Source: Sesamum alatum
Taxonomy: Eukaryota; Streptophyta; Magnoliopsida; Lamiales; Pedaliaceae
Assembly: GCA_034509735.1 (NCBI GenBank)
Contig: JACGWO010000002.1
Location: 40,913,855 to 40,977,854 of the forward strand
Direction of reading: 5' to 3'
Length of the DNA: 64,000 nt
Position 1 is the stretch's first letter. Every line of letters begins with the position of its first letter. Of this stretch, positions 1 to 10,958 are shown one piece after another. Under the pieces are notes generated by a model that did not search any database, was not told where the DNA came from, and saw only the letters and a program-made list of their open reading frames with translations. The translations under genes were made by a program, and so were the position numbers.

Positions 1-314
1 TTATTTTTGATCCTGTAATTATATCTTATTTTTATTTTAGTTCTTTATCTTTTTAGGGTTTCAAAAAAGTCATAGGACTTTTTAATTATCACGGTTTTGG
101 TCCTCCTTTCAACGGAATTTCTTCAACGTCGCCGAAAATGTCTGAAATTTGGGCTGCCACATCAGACATTTTCGGCAACTATGGAGAAATTCCGACAAAA
201 GGAGTACCAAAATCGTGACAATTAAAACGCTACTAGACATTTTTGAAACCCTAGAAAGATAAAGAACTGAAACGAGAATGAGATATAGTTATAGGACCAA
301 AAATACCTTTAAGT
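1..314. mobile_element. MULE-type MITE, left end cut by window edge
   Basis: The two halves are reverse complements. The left half runs through TTTTTGATCCTGTAATTAT and TCTTTATCTTTTTAGGGTTT; the right half returns AAACCCTAGAAAGATAAAGA and ATAGGACCAAAAATACCTTT. The centre is a tight palindrome around a TCAGACATTTTCGGC motif. The same terminal sequence is found in the complete element at 44024-44565, which has a 9-bp target duplication, so this copy is assigned to the same family. No coding capacity is seen. The outer left end and its duplication lie outside the window. Confidence 0.6.
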
Positions 315-1505
315 CTAAATATTTGAACAATTGCCCCGATCTTATTAGCATCGCAACACTAAGTCCATATATAGAAACCGATTCACAGCAATTCCATAAG
401 TCGAAAATATATACGATTAACAACAAATATATAATGATAAATACATAAATTGAAATTTGTCATACGAGATTTAATACCATAATTTAAAAATTAATAAATT
501 TAATTGTATGAAAATGCCTCACATCAAAATGCGACCTTATTACAACCTCGAGAAAACTGAAGATATTTCCTGAATCAGACAGGTTTAGATAGGGCCTTTT
601 TATAGTTTGGTCCTTCGTCGTGGGATAAATATACCAAAACTAGATATCACTATTGGGATTAATTAACCAGAAAAGTCTTGAAGAAGATACCAACTACTTT
701 AATGACTTGTCCGTACGGATCATTTAATATCACACACACCAAAATCAAAATCTACATTAAACTGTACCAATAAAATATTTCCTCAGCAACAGGGCAGATT
801 AATTAATTAAGTTAATTAAGATTAATCGAATGACGTATGTTAAAGTTTAACCATACACCTCTAATTGTGCCAAGTACAGTCACGTAAATTCCTACAGTAA
901 TTACTAGCTATACATTACAATATTCTCATAATATATTAATTTCATTATTTAACTTATTATAAAACTCTCTTTCACACACACTCTGAAGTTTGGGCTAACT
1001 AAATTCTTGTCAGATTAAAAATTACAATTACTACACTTGAGGTTTGTCCAGTTTTACATGTAACTCTATTCAGTAGAGTTTCGATAAATTTTACATATAT
1101 AATTCCGAAGTATCCTTCACAATTTTTTTTATTGTAATTTGACTATTTTTTTTCGAACAAAAATGCCGTCTGGACAAAACTTTATTAGGTATGTCATCCC
1201 TGATCACTTCACTAATGTCATAGTTTTTCACAGTAAAGATTGATGACGACAAAGAGGTGAGCAAATAACAGATATAAGGGAGATTGGCAAAAAATAAAAT
1301 AAAATTGATTTTAAAATCTATTTTGGGCATTTTTGCAATTTTTGTCAGAGAAGATACAAAGTATTTAAATACTTGTACACTTGTTCAATTGGTTTAATAA
1401 TAATTTGCAAATCTCAAGTACGGTAATCGTAATTTTCAATCTAATCAAATATATTTATAATTAAATCAATTTAGTAGAAATTAAAATGAATATGATTTAC
1501 CATGT
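315..1505. other. AT-rich intergenic DNA
   Basis: No supported gene or complete transposon was recognised. The longest open frame (minus strand, near 1091-1330) is low-complexity, AT-driven and resembles no known protein. Confidence 0.5.
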
Positions 1506-1949
1506 ATTCAATATAGGGTGAATTACAATAACCTCCTCTGGGGTTTGGCATAACTACGGATACCCCTTTGATGTTTTAAAATTATAAATACCCATTTGAG
1601 GTTTGTAACCGTTTAATAAATAACCCATTTTCATCCATTTTTATGGGTGAACTGACCAAAATACCCTTATGCAAATTAAATTATTTTTAAAACATTTCTA
1701 AAATTTTTTAGACAAAAATGAGCATAGAGATTTCTTACATTTTTTTACACAGAGAAACAATAATGTAATTTGTCTCGGACTGATTTTTTTTTATAATTTT
1801 AAAAAAGAATCAAGGGCAAGATGGATCATTTCAGGCCCTTGGTTAAAAATTACAAACCTCACGATGTATTTGTAATTTTTAAAACAACGAGAGATATTTA
1901 TAATTATGCCAAATTTCAGAAAGATGGTTATAATTCACCATTCAATATA
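1506..1949. mobile_element. MULE-type MITE with 10-bp target duplication
   Basis: The element body is about 1516-1939. It starts GGGTGAATTACAATAACC and ends GGTTATAATTCACC, which are imperfect inverted repeats. It is flanked by a direct repeat ATTCAATATA at 1506-1515 and 1940-1949. A 9-10 bp duplication is typical of Mutator-like elements. A related copy lies at 49126-49551 and shares the internal ACACAGAG..AATAATG stretch. There is no coding capacity, so it is non-autonomous. Confidence 0.75.
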
Positions 1950-2260
1950 TTTGCAACTGTTGACTGAATCTAAGTCATGAGTAAAATAGTATCATACTCC
2001 AAAAACATTTCTGGTCTTAGATCTTTAACAACATCCGAAAGGAGGGAATTACTATGTAATACAAACGTTGACATGACAGAAGCAAAACGATGAAGTATCG
2101 CCTTTTGTTTTTTAATTTGCTGTCATGAACTTAGTCCAACTTTTCGTTCCTGGTCCTCTCTCTATAACATCCTCCTCGTCGACAGTGAGAACTGAATCAG
2201 CAATAAGTCATCGGCGAAAGCGTGTGGTACATAGTAGTTTCCCCATTTCGGCTCCCCCCT

Positions 2261-2434
2261 TTGACATTAAGCATAAGTCAACCCAATCCAATTTGCAAGA
2301 AAAAAGACAAACCAACCCTATAACTACTGCCTCTTTACTGCATGTAGAGGGCCTTAATACTTTTTTACGTCTATATAAATACCCTTATCATCTCCCATTC
2401 TTCCATTATTTTGAAGTAGTGATCACAAAGTCAA
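2261..2434 (+). promoter_or_regulatory. WRKY gene promoter: W-box cores and TATA box
   Basis: Upstream of the WRKY gene there are TTGAC cores at 2261-2265 (+), 2277-2281 (as GTCAA, minus) and 2430-2434 (minus). A TATA box CTATATAAAT lies at 2371-2380, about 100 bases before the ATG. W-boxes are the binding sites of WRKY proteins, so auto- or cross-regulation is a reasonable inference. TTGAC is short and can occur by chance. Confidence 0.45.
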
Positions 2435-2468
2435 ACAGCTGCTAACCTTATCTTCTTCAAGAAATCAG

Positions 2469-3664
2469 ATGTTAATCATGGCTGAAGACATGGAGGACTG
2501 GAGTTTGCAGGCCATAGTCAGAGGATCAAGCGGCGATTACACGAAGATTGTGGATATTAATGATGTCCAAGTTTCCGGAACTTGTCATCATTATCAGCAG
2601 TTTGATCAGAGGTTTCTTGCCAGTTTTCCTGAAGATTTCGAGTTACCGACAGGGTTTAGAGACGAATTGGAAGAGCTTTACAAGCCGTTTTATCCGGTTC
2701 CGGGTTCGGATCCTGCTAAGAGTACTGTTCTTGACATTCAAGAACAGCTGCCGCAGGAGGTTAGTTCCGAGGATAAGCCGGGTCAGGATCAATCGTCCGG
2801 GGCTGGTTTGCCGGCTAGGGTTACGGCTGGATATACGCCAAAATACAAGAGAAGGTAGGTGAAAACGGGTTTCTGGTATTGGATCTTCTGTCGACCCTAC
2901 CCGTTTGATGAAAATAATGTAATTCTGGGTTATTTTGTTTTTACAGGAAGAATCAGCATAAAAGAGTGGTGATTCAGGTTTCTGCTGAGGGTCTTGGTTC
3001 TGATATGTGGGCTTGGCGCAAATATGGCCAGAAACCTATTAAGGGCTCACCCTATCCAAGGTTCAACTCATCTCAGTAAAACACACACACACACACACAT
3101 ACATATTTATATATATATATATAGAGGGATCATTTACACATAGAAAACGTTGTACTGTGTGTAAACAGGAGCTATTACAGGTGTAGCAGCTTAAAGGGCT
3201 GTTTGGCAAGGAAGCAAGTTGAGCAAAGCTGCGCGGATCCAGGAATGTTTATCATAACCTACACGGCGGAGCACAGCCACAGCAAGCCAACCAGGCGGAA
3301 TTGCTTGGCCGGTACAGTCAGGCAGAAATTCCCATCCCGGACAAAGAGCCCGACTAGTAGGACAGCCAAACAAGGAACATCTGAGGAACCGACCTCGTCG
3401 GGTTCTCCGAAAACCCCCGATCAGCAGGTTTCATCAGCTGAAGTCGTGTTTGCGGGTGCAAGAGTCAAAGAAGAGAACTGTAAAGAGGAAACAGAAGCAC
3501 GAGTCAAGGGAGAATGCCCTGAAAGCTATGACGATTTTATTATGTCCGACTTTGTGTTCAACGAGGATTTCTTTTCGGGGTTCGAAGATTTTGATGGAAT
3601 TTTCACGGACGTGCCTGTCTGCCGGAATTCTGCGCCACAGGTTCCTGTAAGATCTTGTACGTAG
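2469..3664 (+). CDS. WRKY transcription factor, group IIe (WRKY22/27/29 clade)
   Basis: Sequence-specific nuclear DNA-binding protein; family members bind W-boxes and act in immunity and senescence. Three exons are inferred: 2469-2854, 2947-3060 and 3169-3664, all with GT-AG introns, giving about 331 residues. The N-terminus ([15 protein letters not shown]) is typical of the clade, so ATG 2478 may be the true start rather than 2469. A basic stretch ([12 protein letters not shown]) precedes the domain. The WRKY heptad is intact ([18 protein letters not shown]), and the second intron falls at the conserved PR position. The zinc finger is C-X5-C-X23-H-X1-H. It is intact but reads HSH where most relatives read HNH. 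The C-terminus is acidic ([19 protein letters not shown]), a likely activation region. Confidence 0.9.
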
Positions 3665-3843
3665 CTGATTGTAGGAAATTGTGGGACCTAGTTCAGCTAG
3701 GAATGGATACATGTTTGTACCTTAGGATACAATTGCTTCAAATGAAGCTTTGATTTTGTCCAAGATCAGTTGCATATATACGATTTCAGTTTCAGAACCA
3801 TATACTGTATTGGGACGACAATATGAACACATAAAAAGAAATA

Positions 3844-4158
3844 GGATTAAAGGCAATTTTAGTCCACTAACTAGTTCCTTTTTTCATTTTAGTCCCGTAA
3901 CTTTTTAGAGTTTCAATTTAGTCATATAACTATTTAAAACTCATCAATTTTGGTACACTGTCTGTCGGAAAGTTTAAAAAGCCACCGGAAAGTCGTACAT
4001 GGGACTCACGTGCCGCTTAAAATTGGGAAAATATTTTTAATTGGACCAAACCAGCAGACATGACGCTGAAATGGAATTTTTTTAAAAAAAGATAAGGAAT
4101 GACGTGGATTTCTTATTCACGTCATCTGAACACATGGAATTGGAGGGGGGAAACAAAA
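3844..4158 (+). repeat. MULE left terminal inverted repeat
   Basis: Matches the reverse complement of 8739-9045 over about 310 bp, including the blocks AGTGTACCAAAATTGATGAG, CTTTCCGGTGGC, GGCACGTGAGTCCCA and TGACGTGG. Differences are scattered substitutions and small indels. A TATA-like CTATAAGTGC just inside, near 4167, could drive the GRF gene. Confidence 0.85.
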
Positions 4159-4255
4159 TTCATCCTCTATAAGTGCAGCTTCTTCTTCGATTTCCCCAAA
4201 TCGAAGAAGAACCCTAGAAACCATTTCTGCTCATTCCCCCATAACGTCGACGGAG

Positions 4256-4678
4256 ATGAGCACCGTGGATTGCAACTGTGGAAGGCCGGCTGTGATGCGC
4301 ACTTCGTGGATGAAGGAGAATCCCGGAAGGAGGTTTCTCTCATGCCGCAATTACAGGGTAAGAACAAATTGTGAAATCTGAATTTTTTTTCAATGTTTTC
4401 TTCTTCAAGTTCATATCAAATTCGCTTTTTCTATTATTATTATTATTATTTTTTTTTGTAGAGGAGGGTGTAGGTTCTTCTCATGGGAGGACCCCCCAAT
4501 GCGTGAACGGGCTAGGGCCATAATTCCCGGATTGTTGAGAAAAATCAATGCTTTAGAAGAAGAAGTTGAAGCCATGTGTCGGAGCAGCTGTAAAATGAGA
4601 AATTTGATGATGGGTTTTTTCTTATTCTTTTTTGTTGGATGTATTGCATTTGGGAGTTGGGCATCTCCTTTGGTTTGA
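4256..4678 (+). pseudogene. GRF-type zinc-finger membrane protein gene in MULE, frame broken at splice junction
   Basis: Two exons are visible: 4256-4357 and about 4462-4678. Exon 1 gives a GRF-finger start (CNCGRPAVMRTSW, then NPGRRFLSC). Exon 2 completes it (GCRFFSWEDPP) and adds a coiled-coil-like LLRKINALEEEVEAM and a C-terminal hydrophobic segment (MGFFLFFFVGCIAFG). This finger / coiled-coil / membrane-anchor layout is common in plant GRF proteins. The only canonical donor (AGG|GTAAGA) leaves phase 0, but exon 2 needs phase 2 for the finger to read through; one G fewer before the donor would fix it. The gene therefore looks frameshifted, unless an unusual splice site is used. Its position opposite the transposase suggests it belongs to the element. 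Confidence 0.65.
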
Positions 4679-5103
4679 GTTTTATTGTAATGAAAATTGT
4701 ATTTATATTGTAATGGAATGGAATTTTATTGTATGGAAATTGTATTTTGTGTTAATGCAATGGAGCTATTTGTCAGTTAACACACCTTGTTTACAATGGT
4801 TTCTGAAAAAAGTGAAGAGAAAAGAGACATGAAACTGTAAAATGCAGAAAAGAAAACATGAAATGCAATTATTAACAGTAAAAGACTAGTTTAAAAACTG
4901 GAAATTGACATTGAAAAGTCAGGAAGGGCTGTGATTGTTACAACAATTAACATAAAAAACATCAGTCAAGGCTGTAAATGTTTACAAAAAACTGGCTTAA
5001 AAAAGAACTAAGTACATATGGTTCAAGTCTAAAAACTTGTCTAAGCATTCAAGAATCTGGACTTTTCATTTGGTTCAATTCTAAAAACTTATGTCCTTCT
5101 TCT

Positions 5104-8100
5104 TTAAGTATTGGGTGACTTGTTGCATTTTGGCCTAGTAGAAAATGATGGCAACACTTGTCTGCCTCTGGAAGGTGGAGGTGCTAGGATTGTGACTTTA
5201 GATTGTAAAGATGACTGTGGGATGGTCATTTGCAATTGATGAAACATAGATGGCCCAGGCATGTACACTGGTGGAGGGGGTGCAGCTTGAGGTTGCAGCT
5301 GACCTTGTGTCAAACATGTTTCAGGTTGCTCCTCTTCAATGCCCACTTGCAAGGGTGGAAGAATGTTTGGCAGTTGCGTTCCCTGCAAACATAGCGCAAA
5401 AAACTGTAAGTTTTATTATAAAAAAAACAAACAAAAATTGTAAATGCACTTACAATCAATGCAGCCTGTTCTAAAGCCTCTGTTTTAGACTCCTGTTCTT
5501 CTTTAGTTTCTATAGCCATTCTTTTCCCAGCCTAACACCAAAAGAAGCTACACATCAAACTTGTCCCAAACTAGTACAGAAAATTAGAATCTTAATTTCT
5601 TACTCTTTTGTCCTGTGTTTGATTTATTGGTTCATCTGCATGCCTTGCTTCATGTCCTTTTTCACCAATCTGTAGATAAAAAATAAGATGTCAGAATGTA
5701 CTTTACAAAGGGGTAATAAGATGTCAGAATGTAAAACATATACCTGTTGGCCTGCATTTGGCACTCTTTCAGGACATTTGGCTGTATTATGTCTAGGCTC
5801 TCCACAAGTCCTACAGTGCACTGTCTTTTGGTGTCTCCTAAGCTTGTGCACTTGTGTTCTCCTTGACTTTTTGGTCTTCAATGTTGGCTCATCACTCTCT
5901 CTTTTCTTAGCCTTTTTGGGCCTTCTTGGACCCCTGCCAAAGTTTGGTGGAGGGGGGGGGGGTATGATGCAGGACTCGTACCACATTCCTTCATGGCTCA
6001 TTAGTTGGATTGCAGGTGCATAGACTTTTTTGTATGTTTCTACAGTGTAACAGTCATGGATAAAGTCTATGGGGTCTTGCTTTTGATGGTAAATAGCACA
6101 ACAGGCATGTTTACATGGAATGCCTGACAACTGTCATTTCCTACAACTGCAACTTCTCATACTTAAATCCACAGCGTGTTGACTCCCATCAAAACAAGAC
6201 ACTTGATAATGTTGATCATCTGTTTTTATTGGCATACAGGCAGAAATCTTGCTTAATTGTTTTTGTAGGATTGCGTCAATTTTAGGATACAACCTATTCT
6301 TCCACCTAGCAGCACATCTGTCTCTGTTCTCCTGCATCCGCCTCATGAGGTATTCTCTATTCCATTCTAACATAGTTAGAATAGGTTTTTCCCTTGCATC
6401 CAGTATACACGCATTGAAAGACTCACATACGTTATTCAGCAGCATGTCACAGGTGCTAATCTCATTGAAATGTGATCTAGACCATTGTGTTGCTGGCTTA
6501 TCATTCAACCATTCATATGCAGTTTCTGAAAGATCTTTAAGTTCTTGCATTCTCATCTTCCATTCACTAACTGTACAGGCTCGTGCTGCATTCCACAAAG
6601 CATTTTTAAAAGCTAAACCCCTAAAACTAGCTTGCTTAAAATTGCTATGCAAGTGCCTCACACAATGTCTTACATCACTCCCAGGGAAGACTTCTTCAAA
6701 AGCTTGCATTAAGCCCTTTTGTTTGTCCGACATAAAAGTGTATTCAAATTCCCTAGCAATATTCAAATCATATTTTAGGATGAGAAACCACTCCCAAGTC
6801 TCCCTACATTCCTTATCCACCACTGCATAAGCAATAGGGAATAAGTTGTTGTTGGGATCAACTCCAACTGCAGTCAATAAAATCCCCCCATGAGGCCCCT
6901 TTAGATGACACCCATCAACCCCAATAATGGGCTTACAACTAGCCTTAAACCCCCTCTTTAATGCCCCAAAGCATACATAGAATATGTTAAATCTGGTTTC
7001 TCTCATATTATCCTCAGTCCCAAGAATTACTGTAGACCCCAGATTTGTTCTTTTTATTTCTTCAGAATAGTCCCAAAGTCTACTGTATTGCCATTCAGGA
7101 GAACCCTCAATCTCTTTCAGTGCAGCTTTTTTTGCTCTGTAAGCTTGCTGTTTTGACACATTCACCCTCAGTTCATTAATTTTATCCACCCTGAACCCTT
7201 TGACATACTTCTTCGGATCAGATTTAAATTTCTGCAAATACGTATCTTTCAACCATTTTGTCTTCATATTCTTCACTTTAAAGATTTGTGGACAAGAGTG
7301 GTAAGATTGCAACAGATTAATCTGAAATGTCTCCTCACCCTTTACTTTAATTGCATGAATCTTCCATTGACAATCAACATCCCCACATATTGCATACACC
7401 CTTTGTTTGTCATTTTTAGTGAATTTCAATGTCCTCTTTGTCTTTATTGCATGGGACTGCAAAGCTTTTCTAAATTCTTGTTTAGTGCTAAACAACATCC
7501 CAATTTCAAATGTTGAGTCATATATTTCTTCTGCATTAAAAAGAGGCCCTGCAGCACCCTCTTCATCCTCACTAGACTCATCATTATCCATTGAATCCCT
7601 AGCAATTTGACCCTCAACACCCTCACCCCCTTCAACTCCTTCACCGCCCTCATGTAATTCTTCCCCTTCAAAGTCACTATCATGAAAATCATCCCCCTCA
7701 CCACCCTGCAGACCTTCACCACCCTGCAGACTCTCCCCCCTACAACACATTCACCACCCTCAGCACCCTGCAGATTCTCACCCTCTGCAGCACATTCACC
7801 TCCTTCACCACCCTGCAGACTCTCACCCCCTACAGCCCCTAGAAAAGTAAAGGCCTCACCCTCACCCACCTCATCCACTTCATTTCTAACAAGCCCCTCA
7901 TCCCCCTCAACTTCAACATAAATAAACATCTCCTTGTTTTTTTTTTTTTTTTTTAGTTTTCCTCCATTCTCTTTTCATATCTTTGTTATCAACTAACAAT
8001 TTGAACCCTCTATTCACAATTACATAAAATCTCCTATCCTTCCCTAGCCCAAGATGATCAGAAAACAAGTTTAATGTCTCAATATTTATCTCTTGGGCCA

Positions 8101-8210
8101 ATACATAATCATACTTGGTCACACTACCCTCCTCATACATTGCTTCAGGGACATGTCTAGCTAAACCATTGTAATGCATAGACAATGTAATGGAATCACT
8201 TTCGGGGTCT
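5104..8210 (-). pseudogene. MULE transposase (MuDR/SWIM type), inactivated
   Basis: Reading leftwards: a PB1-like N-terminal exon (8185-7956); an acidic Gly/Glu repeat linker (about 7690-7929); the MULE core in the 7750-6134 frame; a SWIM finger (CSCRK..CKH); a CCHC knuckle (CRTCGEPRHNTAKC); then short exons ending at 5104. In the DDE core I see GVDGCHLKGPHGG, then SDKQKGL and HCVRHLHSNF, then NNVCESFN. Lesions: a TGA at 6134-6136 exactly where the SWIM motif expects Trp (CRK-W-QLSGIPC); a one-base frame change at a C6 run (7735-7740); and a probable one at an A18 run (about 7938-7955, read on minus). The intron after CAACAG (5744) is GT-AG. It is clearly a transposase gene and clearly broken as sequenced. 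Confidence 0.85.
7682..7870 (-). repeat. Coding minisatellite in the transposase linker
   Basis: Degenerate copies of a CACCCTGCAGACTCTCACC-like unit encode repeated GESLQGGEG-type acidic peptides between the PB1-like and core regions. Copy number and length are irregular, and the frame change at 7735-7740 sits inside the array, consistent with slippage or assembly error. Confidence 0.65.
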
Positions 8211-8738
8211 GGAATTTAAAAAAAAAATAGAAAACAAAAAAAAAGCAACAATCAACAAAATAGTAAACAAAGGAATACTAGGGGACCATCCCCATTAACA
8301 AAGACGAAGCACAAAACACAAAAAATACCCAACAAGGATCCACAAATACAACAAACATACAATAATGGACACAGTACACAAAAACCCAGCAAGGGTCCAC
8401 AATACCAACAAAAACACAAAAATGAGAACCCAACAAGGGTCCACACACTCCATTCGAAGCATTCTTTAATCAGAAAATATGTAAATAAAAATTGGGGGGG
8501 GGGGGGGGGGGGGAAAGCTTATGATATCGTGGAGGAGGCATACCCACATGCCTCGCGTGCCTTATCACCACCATCTTGTTCCAGTTCTCCGCTTGAATAC
8601 GCCGTCTTCTGCCTTCTCTTCCTTGCTCCTCTTTGCAAATGGGTGTAGGGATTTTTAGGGCTCTTCTTTCGTTTAGATTTTAGGGCTTCAGATTTTGGGG
8701 ATTTTGGGGCTTCAATAATCTGTTTGTTTAGGGCAGAT

Positions 8739-9045
8739 TTTTTCCCCCCCCAATTCCATGTGTGCAGATGACGTGGATAAGAAACCCACGTCATTCCTTA
8801 TTTTTTTTTTAAATTCTATTTCAGCGCCATGTCAATTGGTTTGGTCCAATTAAAAATATTTTTCCAATTTTAAGCGGCACGTGAGTCCCACGTGCGACTT
8901 TCCGGTGGCTTTTTCAACTTTCCGGCAGATAGTGTACCAAAATTGATGAGTTTTAAATAGTTACAGGACTAAATTGAAATCCTAGAAATTTATGGGACTA
9001 AATTGAGAAAAGGCACTAGTTTTGGACTAAAATTGCCTTTAATCC
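8739..9045 (-). repeat. MULE right terminal inverted repeat
   Basis: Inverted copy of 3844-4158. The transposase reads inward from this end, so it probably contains the transposase promoter. Confidence 0.85.
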
Positions 9046-9346
9046 AAAGAAATATGGCTTTTTTTTTTTATTTTTATTTTCTGGGGTTAATTATTATGGT
9101 TAAAAGTAAAAAATTGAGATGAATATTAAATTAACCACGACTGTGCAATGACTATTAGTCGTTGTTTCGAGAAGTGAGACCAAAAATATTTGCTACAGCT
9201 AAAACTTATGGCAAATATTTTGGCTATGGTAAAACCATAGGGAATATTGATTAACCAAGGTCAAAATTTAAGTTGTCATCGATTTTGTCTTACCGTGATA
9301 TATCATATTGATTCACTAAGGTTTTTAAGTTGTAGTGATGTATAGA

Positions 9347-9696
9347 GAATAATCGGAAAAATTACAATTTACGTTTCATAACTTACCCCATTTGCGATTT
9401 TGGTCTCATTGTTTTACAACCCAGCAAATTTAGTCCCACAAGACCAAAAAAGTTGCAATTTACATCCATCAACATTATTCGTTAAATTGTTAATGGATAG
9501 ACTGTTAACTTAAGAAATAAAGTTAACGGTCACGTGCTCCTTCCGTTAACAAATGTAACGGAAAATGTTAATGACACGTAAATTATAACTTTTTGGACTT
9601 GTAAGACTGAATTTATTGAGTCGTAAAACAATGAGACCATAATCACAAATGGGATAAGTTATGCGACATAAATTGTAATTTCATCGCGGAATAATC
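9347..9696. mobile_element. MULE-like MITE nested in the CACTA MITE
   Basis: The body, about 9355-9688, is an inverted repeat. The left arm runs AATTACAATTTACG, CCATTTGCGATTTTGGTCTC; the right arm returns GAGACCATAATCACAAATGG, ATAAATTGTAATTT. It is flanked by GAATAATC at 9347-9354 and 9689-9696 (9 bp with one mismatch if extended). No coding capacity. Confidence 0.65.
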
Positions 9697-9827
9697 ACTT
9701 TTTTTGGTAGTGACATTAATATGTTAGTAAGGTATTTTTGTAAATACAGAATCAATGATTTTCGTTAGCAGATAAAGAGAACTAGTAATTTTAGGATAGA
9801 AGTATGATCAGATGTTCATATATATAA

Positions 9828-10548
9828 AGGGAAAAATGCAATTTAATCCCCTGTGTTATGGGATATGTGAAATTTACCCCTTGTGAAAAATAAAACAGCA
9901 ACTTATTCCTCTGTGTTAACAAAAATAGAACAAAATACCCCCTCGGCCCAACTGCATTACACGCGCTCCTCTGCGTCTGGGCTATCTTTTATCTAATAAA
10001 AAAATTATTATATATATATATTTAATTTAATATATTAATCTATATATATATTTATAAAAATAATATTTAATATATTAAATATGATATGTTAGTTAAGAAA
10101 AATAATATGTATATATATTTCTCCCTTTCTTCTCCATTCTCATTGTCGGACCACCGCCGCCGCCTCCCTCCCCTCGCGCCGACGACGACCCTAACCCCCT
10201 CCTCTCGAGCTAGTCGCCCCCTTCCCCTTCCCTCGCGTTGCCGCCGCCGCCGCCTCTCGCTTCCCTCGTCTTCCCCGTCGCCACCCACCAGCACCCCCGC
10301 TGCCTCCTCATCCTCCCGTCTCTAGCCGCGTCGTCCTCTTCCTTTCTCGCCGAGAACCTCCCTCTGTGGCTGCGTCCTCCTCCACCTTCGCCCAGATCCG
10401 CCTCCTTCCTCGCTGTCGCGTCTTCCTCCACCTCCATCGCGTCCTCCTCCACCTCCGCCCAGATCTGCCTCCTTCCTCCCCCTCCACTTCCGTTGCCGCC
10501 TCCTCCTCCGCCCAGATCCACCCCTCTCCCCGCCGGCATCCCCCCCCC

Positions 10549-10581
<33 letters not shown>

Positions 10582-10958
10582 AATACATGTATATAAATAT
10601 ATCTTTTTATAAAAGTATAAATATTTATATTCAAATTTAATTATATATAAATATATAATTTTAATTATTATTTTATTTTAATTTAGACCGTTGATTTAAA
10701 TTAGATGAAATCTACACCATTGATTTATTAGTTAAATTCGGACCTTAGATTGATCAAGATCCAACGTCTTTTAAATAAAGTCATAATATTACTTTAAATT
10801 TTAAATTAAAAAAAATAGTGCGTGTTCTTCACGAAACGCATCAGGGGGGGTATTTTGCTCTATTTTTTATAACACGGGGGATAAATTGCTACTTTATTTT
10901 TCATAGAGGGTAAATTGCTCATTTCCCATAATACAGGGGGTAAATTGCATTTAACCCT
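9828..10958. mobile_element. Inverted-repeat DNA element with GC-rich interior
   Basis: The left end (AGGGAAAAATGCAATTTA, TGTGTTATGGGA) is the inverse of the right end (TCCCATAATACAGGGGGTAA, ATTGCATTTAACCCT), with arms of about 110 bp. The interior holds a sharply bounded GC-rich, pyrimidine-rich island (about 10137-10546) next to CT and TA microsatellites. Open frames across the island are proline/serine or arginine/glycine low-complexity and are not supported as genes. No clear target duplication was found, so the superfamily is uncertain; MULE-like is the best guess. Confidence 0.6.

Larger units (their letters stand above)
3844..9045. mobile_element. Mutator-like element (MULE), 5.2 kb, complete ends
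   Basis: Begins GGATTAAAGGCAATTTTAGTC and ends with its inverted copy. It is flanked by a perfect 9-bp duplication AAAGAAATA at 3835-3843 and 9046-9054, the Mutator hallmark. The TIRs are about 310 bp long. It carries a transposase gene on the minus strand (about 5104-8210) and a GRF zinc-finger gene on the plus strand (4256-4678). Each reads inward from one TIR and they converge near 4.7-5.1 kb. A run of about 21 G lies near 8493-8513. Both genes carry lesions, so this copy is probably not autonomous, although its intact ends could still be mobilised by a relative. Confidence 0.92.
3828..9712. mobile_element. CACTA-type MITE split by two insertions
   Basis: The sequence left of the MULE (CACATAAAAAGAAATA) and right of it (AAAGAAATATGGC...) reads like the start of the CACTA-type MITE at 31569-31874 (CACTAAAAGAAATATGGC). 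The body continues from 9046 to 9354, is interrupted by the insertion at 9355-9688, and ends TTTTTGGTAGTG at 9712. Without the insertions it would be about 340 bp, near the length of the other two copies (31569-31874 and 45380-45682). The left terminus is degraded and no clean 3-bp duplication was found. Confidence 0.6.

Noticed and set aside
2125..2445. 106-residue open frame upstream of the WRKY gene
   Set aside because: It overlaps the W-boxes and TATA box, has no recognisable domain, and is best explained as promoter sequence that happens to be open.
10067..10596. Overlapping Arg/Gly- and Pro/Ser-rich open frames on both strands
   Set aside because: They are low-complexity translations of a GC-rich island in all frames; no start context, intron or domain supports a gene.
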